Assembly: GCA_049287565.1 (NCBI GenBank)
Contig: JBAQGA010000100.1
Coordinates: 1 to 14,305 of the forward strand
Source of the DNA: UBA8522 sp049287565
Lineage (GTDB): Bacteria > Acidobacteriota > Aminicenantia > Aminicenantales > UBA8522
Reading direction: 5' to 3'
DNA length: 14,305 nt
Under the pieces are notes generated by a model. That model did no database searches, was not told where the DNA came from, and was given only the letters and a program-made list of their open reading frames with translations. This document shows positions 7,578 to 14,305 of this stretch, piece after piece. The position numbers and the translations under genes are program-made. How positions within the stretch are numbered: the stretch's first letter is position 1; each line of letters starts with the position of its first letter.

Positions 7578-9218
7578 TTATTTCATTTCCACGGGGATCG
7601 ACAGGGGCTTGCGCGGCAGCATCTCCTCGCGCATGGCCGTCTGATAGACGAAATAGGCCATGACGACGGCCGATTGGATCAGGTCTTCGGGGACGCAGTG
7701 GTCATAGACGTCTTGATTCGTGTGGTGGATCTGGGGAACATAGTCGAGCGGGTCCTGGATGAACTGGAATCCCGGGATGCCGATGGCGTCGAAGGGCAGG
7801 TGGTCGGTTCCTTCTGTCGGTTGGAGGGCGATGGAGGTGACGCCCAGGTCCCGGAGCGGCCTCATCCATTCTTCGAAGATCGGCCTGACCTGAAAATTTT
7901 CCTGGATGTAAATGCCCTTGATCCGGCCGGACCCGTTGTCGTAGTTGAAGTAGCCGGAGATCTTGAAATAATCGGGTTTGACGACGAGTTTTTTGGCATT
8001 GACCAGGGGATTGCGCCAGCTTGACTCCCAGGCTTCGAAATCGACCTTTTCCAGCGACCGAATATCCGTATCTCCGAAGTGCTTGAAAACGTAGCCCCGG
8101 GAGCCATAAAATCCCTCCTCCTCCCCTGTCCACAGAGCGGCCCGGATGGTCCGGCGAGGCTTGATGCCAAGGGCCTTGAGGATACGCATGGCCTCCATGG
8201 TTACGGCACAGCCGGCGGCATTGTCCACGGCTCCCGTGCCGGCGCTCCAGGAGTCAAGGTGACCGCCCAACATCACCACTTCGCCTTGCTTGTCCCCGCC
8301 GGGGATCTCGGCCACGACGTTATATCCTTCGCGGTCCTGGTCGTAGATCGCGTTCCTGACCTCGACATCCAGCTTCACCGGGACGTTGTGATCCATAATC
8401 CGGCAGATCCTGGCGTAATGTTCCGCGGCCATGATGATCCTCGGGTTCTGGTTCGGCGTGGTGTGGTTTTTCCCGATGGCGTCATAGGCGTCGACCCTGA
8501 CGGTGCCAAAATCGCTGCGGCTGGCGGAGCTCGATTCGACGAGAACGCCGACCTCCTCGGAGCGGTAGAATTGCTCCAAGTCTTCCCATTTCATTCCTCC
8601 GGACTTTCGCCCTTCTGCGTCTTTGGGCTTTACCGGTATCGGCGTGTCCTGGAGCTCTTTGAGGTCCTCATCGGTGTAGCGGCTGGCGACGGGCTTGAAA
8701 TTGGGGTGCACCTGGCGGGGCGGCTGTGTGAAGACAATGGCGCCTTTGAGCTTCCCCCTGTATTTTTCAAAATCCTCCGGAGAGGAGATCCGAACGGATA
8801 TCGGCTGGCCGACGATTTTTCCCTTTGTCCCCGAAGTCCAGGGCACGGGGTAAGCCAGGATCGGCTGGTAGGAAGGCTCGACCAGATGGACGGAGACGTA
8901 ATCGTTCGACCAGCCCAGCCCGAATTCTCCGGCCGGATCGATAGCCACATTGGATATTCCCCACTCGGCAAACTTGGCCGCCGTCCAGTCACAGGCTTTT
9001 TTCATGGCTGGAGAAGCGGGGATGCGCGGGCCGATGACATCGGCCAGATAGCTCAGAGTTGTCATGATCTGCGACCGGGTGATGGCCTCCTCCCAGATGC
9101 GGTTGAGCATGGCTGTATCGGCCCGGTCCTGGGGCTGAGGCTTCTGGGGCGACAGGGAAAGCGTCGAAACAAGGATCAGGGCCACGATCGTGGCGGTGAG
9201 AAGGCGGTTCTTTATCAT
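7578..9218 (-). CDS. secreted M28 metallopeptidase, carboxypeptidase Q-like
   Basis: This 546-residue exported peptidase belongs to family M28 and resembles the carboxypeptidase Q (PGCP) branch, which releases amino acids from small peptides. A signal peptide covers about residues 1-24 (MIKNRLLTATIVALILVSTL). Zinc and catalytic residues, numbered from this start, are H320 (GGHLDSW), D332 (GAVDNAAG), E366/E367 (TGEEEG), D427 (NYDNGSG) and H473 (GTDHLPFD). A HHTNQDVYD motif near the C-terminus is also typical of this branch. The N-terminal 230 residues contain the usual PA-like region. The start at 9218 is preferred over an in-frame ATG at 9239 because AAAGGAG sits 5 bp upstream and the longer start would be at the predicted transcription start. 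It precedes the M28-M19 gene on the same strand, but that gene has its own promoter. Confidence 0.92.
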   Translation of the reverse strand: MIKNRLLTATIVALILVSTLSLSPQKPQPQDRADTAMLNRIWEEAITRSQIMTTLSYLADVIGPRIPASPAMKKACDWTAAKFAEWGISNVAIDPAGEFGLGWSNDYVSVHLVEPSYQPILAYPVPWTSGTKGKIVGQPISVRISSPEDFEKYRGKLKGAIVFTQPPRQVHPNFKPVASRYTDEDLKELQDTPIPVKPKDAEGRKSGGMKWEDLEQFYRSEEVGVLVESSSASRSDFGTVRVDAYDAIGKNHTTPNQNPRIIMAAEHYARICRIMDHNVPVKLDVEVRNAIYDQDREGYNVVAEIPGGDKQGEVVMLGGHLDSWSAGTGAVDNAAGCAVTMEAMRILKALGIKPRRTIRAALWTGEEEGFYGSRGYVFKHFGDTDIRSLEKVDFEAWESSWRNPLVNAKKLVVKPDYFKISGYFNYDNGSGRIKGIYIQENFQVRPIFEEWMRPLRDLGVTSIALQPTEGTDHLPFDAIGIPGFQFIQDPLDYVPQIHHTNQDVYDHCVPEDLIQSAVVMAYFVYQTAMREEMLPRKPLSIPVEMK

Positions 9219-9223
9219 GGGGA

Positions 9224-9230
9224 CTCCTTT
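9224..9230 (-). promoter_or_regulatory. ribosome binding site deciding the M28 start
   Basis: On the minus strand AAAGGAG ends 5 bases before the ATG at 9218. The alternative ATG at 9239 would make this site part of the coding sequence and has no comparable purine tract at the right distance, so the shorter protein is favoured. Confidence 0.7.
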
Positions 9231-9248
9231 ATTTATCATTCAAGCCCA

Positions 9249-9278
9249 AAGATATCTCCCGGCGGTTGCCGGTGTCAA
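9249..9278 (-). promoter_or_regulatory. sigma70-type promoter of the M28 peptidase gene
   Basis: On the minus strand TTGACA (9278-9273) is followed after 18 bp by TATCTT (9254-9249). The predicted transcription start near 9242 gives a leader of about 24 nt. The spacer contains a small inverted repeat, CCGGC-AACC-GCCGG. The -10 box is a weaker match than in the neighbouring promoters. Confidence 0.65.
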
Positions 9279-9296
9279 GGAGCGGGAAGAGGAGCG
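9278..9296. repeat. 7-bp direct repeat between divergent promoters
   Basis: AGGAGCG occurs at 9278-9284 and again at 9290-9296, a 12-bp period. The pair lies between the -35 boxes of the divergent M28 and MFS promoters, where a shared regulator could bind. The repeats are short and purine-rich, so chance is possible. Confidence 0.3.
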
Positions 9297-9309
9297 AGGA
9301 TTTTCGCTA

Positions 9310-9339
9310 TTGACTTTGATCTTTGCCAGGGGATATAGT
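9310..9339 (+). promoter_or_regulatory. sigma70-type promoter of the MFS transporter gene
   Basis: TTGACT (9310-9315) and TATAGT (9334-9339) are separated by 18 bp. The predicted transcription start near 9346 gives a leader of about 50 nt ending in the ribosome binding site GGAGGGAGAA just before the ATG at 9398. The -10 box is identical to that of pyrB. Confidence 0.7.
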
Positions 9340-9397
9340 TCTCTGAAAAGCATGACCTGATCTTTTTCTCTGGACTGTTTCATCGAAGGAGGGAGAA

Positions 9398-10927
9398 ATG
9401 GTTGGAGAAAAAAGTCGACAAGCCATCTCGGCCGGAACGGGGGAAGTCTCGAAGTGGCTTTTCTGGACGTGTTTCATCGCCCTGGCGGCGACGTCGTTCG
9501 GGTTTATCATCCGGGCGAACATCATCGGCGATCTGGGGGTGCATTTCAACCTCAGCGAAACCCAAAAAGGCGAGATCCTCGGGGTTGGGCTCTGGCCGTT
9601 TGCCTTGAGCATCATCCTGTTCAGCCTGGTCATCGATAAAATCGGCTACGGCCGGGCGCTGGGCTTTGCCTTGGTCTGCCATGTGGCCTCTGCTTTTGTG
9701 ACCATTTTCGCCGGCGGATACCAGATGCTCTATTGGGGAACGTTCATTCTGGCAGTCGGAAACGGGACGGTCGAAGCGGTCATCAATCCGGTGGTGGCCA
9801 CCGTCTATTCCAAGCAGAAGACAAAGTGGCTAAATATCCTCCACGCCGGCTGGCCGGGAGGGATGGTCCTGGGAGGCCTGCTGATCCTGATCCTGATGCC
9901 AGGCCTGGATTGGAGATGGAAGGTGGGACTGGTCCTGATTCCGGCCGCGGTTTACGGGCTGATGATGATTCGTGCCAATTTCCCCGTTCATGAAAGGGTC
10001 CAAGCCGGCATCTCCTACAAGGCCATGCTCCAGGAAGCCGGCATCATCGGCGCCATCATCGTCATCATCATCATGATCGCCGAGATCGGGAGGATCTTTC
10101 AGTGGCCGCTGGGAGCGAAGGTCGTCGTCGCGGGCATCCTGATCCTGGCCTATTCCCTCTATGTCCGGAAGCTGGGACATCCGCTGTTCATCTTCTTGCT
10201 CCTCATCATGCTTCCCCTGGCTACGACAGAGCTGGGTACGGATTCCTGGATCACCGAGCTGGTTAATCCGGTGATGGCGAAAATGGGCCTTCAGGCCGGG
10301 TGGGTGTTGATCTACACGGCTTTCATCATGATGGTCCTGCGGTTCCTGGCCGGTCCGATCATCCACAAGCTATCTCCTCTGGGATTGCTGGCAGTCTGCA
10401 GCGCCATCGCCGTCGTCGGACTCGTGATGCTGTCGAAGGTGGCGGGCGTTATGATCTTTATCGCCGCCACTGTCTATGCCCTGGGCAAAACCTTCTTCTG
10501 GCCGACAATGCTCGGGGTGGCCGCGGAGCGTTTCCCGAGAGGTGGAGCGCTCACCATCAATGCCATCGGCGGCATGGGCATGTTGAGCGTCGGGGTGATC
10601 GGCGCCGTATTCCTGGGGAATATCCAAGACCGGCAGATCGACCGCGAGCTGGCGGCCCATAACCCGGCGTTGCACGCCCGGGTCGTCGACCAAGAAAAGG
10701 TAAGCGTGTTCGGAAAATACCAGCCCATCGATAGGGAGAAGTTGGCGACGCTCGGCGAGGAGGAAAAGACGGTTGTCGAGGATGTGACCGCCACGGCCAA
10801 AAAGAACGCTCTGATGACGGTGGCCATTTTCCCGGCCATCATGCTTGTCTGCTATCTCATCCTGATCTTCTATTTTAAAGCCAAGGGAGGATACAAGCCC
10901 ATCGAGCTGGTCGCCCGGCGGGAGTGA
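9398..10927 (+). CDS. MFS transporter, fucose-permease (FHS)-like
   Basis: This 509-residue inner-membrane protein has about 12 hydrophobic segments typical of the major facilitator superfamily. The segment GNGTVEAVINPVVATVY followed by LNILHAGWPGG (121-154) recalls the FHS branch of sugar and nucleoside proton symporters. DKIGYGRALG (80-89) is the loop between helices 2 and 3. The substrate cannot be told from sequence. A polar stretch of about 60 residues (408-468) separates the last two helices, longer than usual for the family, which normally has a short loop there. The gene is divergent from the M28 peptidase gene and could take up a product related to peptide or glycan breakdown, but that is only context. 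GGAGGGAGAA immediately before the ATG supports the start. Confidence 0.85.
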   Translation: MVGEKSRQAISAGTGEVSKWLFWTCFIALAATSFGFIIRANIIGDLGVHFNLSETQKGEILGVGLWPFALSIILFSLVIDKIGYGRALGFALVCHVASAFVTIFAGGYQMLYWGTFILAVGNGTVEAVINPVVATVYSKQKTKWLNILHAGWPGGMVLGGLLILILMPGLDWRWKVGLVLIPAAVYGLMMIRANFPVHERVQAGISYKAMLQEAGIIGAIIVIIIMIAEIGRIFQWPLGAKVVVAGILILAYSLYVRKLGHPLFIFLLLIMLPLATTELGTDSWITELVNPVMAKMGLQAGWVLIYTAFIMMVLRFLAGPIIHKLSPLGLLAVCSAIAVVGLVMLSKVAGVMIFIAATVYALGKTFFWPTMLGVAAERFPRGGALTINAIGGMGMLSVGVIGAVFLGNIQDRQIDRELAAHNPALHARVVDQEKVSVFGKYQPIDREKLATLGEEEKTVVEDVTATAKKNALMTVAIFPAIMLVCYLILIFYFKAKGGYKPIELVARRE

Positions 10928-10959
10928 GGCCTTCTCGCCCCGGTTATAAGGGGGAAGCC
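10928..10959. terminator. hairpin between convergent genes, possible bidirectional terminator
   Basis: GGC-TTC-CCCC on one side can pair with GGGG-GAA-GCC on the other, with small bulges, around a GGTTATAAG loop. It fills nearly all of the 33 bp between the stop codons of the MFS and HMG-CoA-reductase-like genes. No clear T-run follows in either direction, so the call is weak. Confidence 0.3.
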
Positions 10960-10960
10960 G

Positions 10961-12304
10961 TTATGATTTATAGAGCTTTTCCCGGCTGATCTCCAGGGCC
11001 AGGTTGAACTCGCCGGTCAGGACCTGGGCGGCCAGGGAAGCCGCGAATTCCCGGGCGGTCCGGATCCCCATGATGCGGAGGGCCTCGCGGGCCGGAGGCG
11101 AAATAATCCCCTCCGCGGACGACGCTATGCCCACCTCCACGTTGGGAAGCTCCACTCCGTAGACGACATCTCCCCTGTCCGATTTCGCATAGATGTTCTC
11201 AAATGAGGAGACGAGCGGACTCTGGGGGTTGACCTGGGTGGCCTTGTAGACGGCGGGAACGATCTCCCCGCCCATGCCCGAGTAAAACTGACAGCCCAGT
11301 TTCCGGGCGCCGAGCGCGTCCAGATGGACGAAAGAAATAAACTTGTCCGGGTCGACATTCAGTTCTTTCTCGAAGTCCTTGATAGGAATCCGGACTTCGG
11401 CGGAAGCGTATCTCCCTCTCTTGTTCCGCGGGCTCGGCTTCAGGTCGCCGTCGTAGCCTTGGACGATAACGCTGAGTTTGAAATCCGGGCCGTTCTTCGA
11501 GAGGAGTTCCTGACATCGTCTTTTCGCTAGGCCTACGGCTCGGCTCAGGCTGCCATGCCCCCGGGCATTCGGAAATTCGGCGGCGAAATCGACAAACAGC
11601 ACGTAACCATCTTGGCTCTCGGCAGCCTCGAACTCGACGGCGCTGAGGCGGCCCGAGAATTCCTCCAGGAGGGAGGCCATCTCCTTCTTGATCGGCTCGA
11701 GGTGAATCCCGATCATCTCGGCCGCCCGGCGTCTCTCCTCTGCGGACGAAAAAATATATCCGATGCAGCGGGCCGCCCGGCCGAACTCCGATACTCTGAC
11801 TTCCGCCCCGCCGAATTTGTTGATGTAACGGCATCCCCGGGTCACGCCGATAGGGCCGAGTCCTGATCCGTAGATGAGAAGGTTGGTGAACGTTTTCTCG
11901 ATGTCGCCCTTGACCTGGATCGATCCGGCGCAGGAATAGTAGGCTTCGCTGCCTCCGACGTAGTTGGAGACGAGCGGCCTGTAGTCCGGAAGGGGCTGGA
12001 GCTCTTCTCCACAGATCGAGCAGCGCAGGTTCGTGTCGCGGGCGTCAAGCTCCCAATGGAAACGACAGTCCGGGCATTTATACTGAGTTATATAAGGTTT
12101 TTCAGGGAGCATGATGAAGGCGAATCTCTCCCCTGTCGTTCTCTCGATGAATTCACGACGGCTCAGGGCGGCCGGGCGGAAGTTCTCAGGGGGAGCGACT
12201 CCGTAGTGTTCCGCTATCTCCTGTTCGACCTTCCAGGGAGCGAGTTCACCTGTGATCATCCTGCCGGCGCAATCGTTGATGATTTCTTTTTCTTGTTCGT
12301 CCAT
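10961..12304 (-). CDS. HMG-CoA-reductase-like protein with inserted zinc ribbon, catalytic residues missing
   Basis: This 447-residue protein aligns along most of its length with class I/archaeal HMG-CoA reductases, from my recall of those sequences. Shared landmarks are RREFIERTTG (49-58), SNYVG...CAGSIQVKGD (113-134, matching ENxIG...VAGPL), VTRGCRYINKFGGAEVRV (154-171), GDLKPSPRNKRGRYASAEVRIP (286-307), and GVELPNVEVGIASSAEG with ALRIMGI (383-414), then TGEFNLALEIS. The four catalytic residues of the human enzyme appear replaced: E559 by S148, K691 by L288, D767 by V358 and H866 by K443. The cofactor motif DAMGMN is also absent. A zinc ribbon, CPDC-x14-CSIC (C77, C80, C95, C98), sits between the first two landmarks, where reductases have none. 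No signal peptide is seen, so it is probably cytosolic. The function is unknown; binding or regulation is more likely than reduction of HMG-CoA. The start has AGGA 9 bp upstream and a promoter. Confidence 0.85.
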   Translation of the reverse strand: MDEQEKEIINDCAGRMITGELAPWKVEQEIAEHYGVAPPENFRPAALSRREFIERTTGERFAFIMLPEKPYITQYKCPDCRFHWELDARDTNLRCSICGEELQPLPDYRPLVSNYVGGSEAYYSCAGSIQVKGDIEKTFTNLLIYGSGLGPIGVTRGCRYINKFGGAEVRVSEFGRAARCIGYIFSSAEERRRAAEMIGIHLEPIKKEMASLLEEFSGRLSAVEFEAAESQDGYVLFVDFAAEFPNARGHGSLSRAVGLAKRRCQELLSKNGPDFKLSVIVQGYDGDLKPSPRNKRGRYASAEVRIPIKDFEKELNVDPDKFISFVHLDALGARKLGCQFYSGMGGEIVPAVYKATQVNPQSPLVSSFENIYAKSDRGDVVYGVELPNVEVGIASSAEGIISPPAREALRIMGIRTAREFAASLAAQVLTGEFNLALEISREKLYKS

Positions 12305-12342
12305 GCCGGTTTGTCCTTTTCTTGAGGATTGTCTTTCGTTCC

Positions 12343-12361
12343 AAAGCCTGTGGGAGGCTTT
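12343..12361. repeat. inverted repeat at the predicted transcription start
   Basis: AAAGCCT (12343-12349) and AGGCTTT (12355-12361) form a perfect 7-bp inverted repeat around 5 bases. It begins in the -10 box and spans the predicted start site of the HMG-CoA-reductase-like gene, a classic operator position. In RNA it could also form a small 5' hairpin. Confidence 0.4.
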
Positions 12362-12387
12362 ATAACAGAGGGGCTAAATGATGTCAA
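12359..12387 (-). promoter_or_regulatory. sigma70-type promoter of the HMG-CoA-reductase-like gene
   Basis: On the minus strand a perfect TTGACA (12387-12382) is followed after 17 bp by TATAAA (12364-12359). The predicted start near 12352 leaves a leader of about 48 nt. It lies just downstream of rnpB, from which no strong terminator separates it, so some read-through from rnpB is possible. Confidence 0.8.
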
Positions 12388-12709
12388 AAAGCCGGGAATG
12401 GGATTGACGAAAGGCGGTTGGAGCGGGCCGTAAGCCGAATCCTGTCTCCCGCCTTGCGGCGGGCGGCGGTTATTTGTCTACCCTCCGGATTGCTCCGGAG
12501 GTCCAGCGACCTACCCACCCCTCGGGACGGGCCATCCCACTTCGGGGCTCGTTTGGTCTTGCTCCGGATGGGGTTTACCCTGCCCCTGATGTCGCCATCA
12601 GGGCGGTGAGCTCTTACCTCGCCTTTTCACCCTTGCCAGGAGAGGGTTGCCCCTCCCCTTCGGCGGTGTGTTTTCTGTGGCACTTTCCTCCGGTCGCCCG
12701 GGGTCGCGG

Positions 12710-14167
<1,458 letters not shown>

Positions 14168-14171
14168 GTCC

Positions 14172-14185
14172 GCCTCTTGAGAGGC
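14172..14185. repeat. inverted repeat in the leader of the response-regulator gene
   Basis: GCCTCT and AGAGGC form a perfect 6-bp inverted repeat with a 2-base centre, between the -10 box and the ATG. It covers the predicted start site and runs up to the ribosome binding region, so it could be an operator or an RNA hairpin that limits translation. Confidence 0.4.
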
Positions 14186-14215
14186 ATTTTAGCACAGCCG
14201 GGCGGCCGCCGCCAA
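14186..14215 (-). promoter_or_regulatory. promoter of the response-regulator gene
   Basis: On the minus strand TTGGCG (14215-14210) and TAAAAT (14191-14186) are separated by 18 bp. The predicted start near 14179 leaves a leader of only about 12 nt. The 90 bases beyond the -35 box to the window end show no gene or recognisable RNA. Confidence 0.6.
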
Positions 14216-14305
14216 CCCCGATCAGTCCTAGTGAGCACTTCCCGTTTGGGTGAATCGATTGGGCGCAGGAAGCCGCCCTTGGCCCCCGCACCCCGGGGAA
14301 CCAGT

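Noticed and set aside
9219..9239. Longer N-terminus for the M28 peptidase starting at 9239
   Set aside because: That ATG lies only about 3 bases from the predicted transcription start, and the extra codons contain the ribosome binding site for the ATG at 9218.
8079..9338. Plus-strand open frame (419 codons) opposite the M28 gene
   Set aside because: It runs antisense through the peptidase signal peptide and active-site region, extends across both divergent promoters, and shows no recognisable domain.
14216..14305. GC-rich end of window as a possible tRNA or gene end
   Set aside because: No cloverleaf, T-arm or conserved RNA core could be built, and none of the frames gave a recognisable protein; it is too short to judge further.

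Overview
The window looks like a stretch of chromosome from a GC-rich, Gram-negative-type bacterium. Supporting signs are a proton-pumping complex I operon, a bacterial type A RNase P RNA, an NtrC-family sigma54 activator, and two large exported metallopeptidases with N-terminal signal peptides. The mix is compatible with an uncultured peptide-degrading lineage such as Aminicenantes or another Acidobacteriota-like group. That placement is an inference from general resemblance and was not tested. No phage, IS element, CRISPR array or tRNA gene was seen.

Layout. (1) 2-3681, plus strand: the 3' end of a nuo operon, with the C-terminus of NuoL followed by complete NuoM and NuoN, the three antiporter-like proton-pumping subunits. 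(2) 3732-4824, plus strand: pyrB (aspartate carbamoyltransferase) with its own promoter and a terminator that lies inside the 3' end of the convergent neighbour. (3) 4805-9218, minus strand: two secreted zinc peptidases, each with its own promoter. One is a carboxypeptidase Q-like M28 protein. The other is an 881-residue fusion of an M28 aminopeptidase to an M19 (renal dipeptidase) domain. (4) 9310-10927, plus strand: an MFS transporter expressed divergently from the M28 gene. (5) 10961-12304, minus strand: a protein that aligns along most of its length with HMG-CoA reductase but has lost the catalytic residues and carries an inserted zinc ribbon. (6) 12415-12801, minus strand: RNase P RNA (rnpB). 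(7) 12710-14167, minus strand: an NtrC-type response regulator whose last 30 codons are also the 5' end of rnpB.

How the genes may work together. The two exported peptidases together could take extracellular or periplasmic peptides to dipeptides and free amino acids, and the divergent MFS transporter may import a related small solute; this is inference from context. Complex I and pyrB are housekeeping neighbours. Six promoter-like elements were read by eye around the protein genes. Five have an 18-bp spacer between -35 and -10 boxes, and one has 17 bp.

The most unusual items are the zinc-ribbon HMG-CoA-reductase-like pseudoenzyme, the nesting of the rnpB promoter and 5' third within a sigma54-activator gene, and the M28-M19 fusion peptidase.
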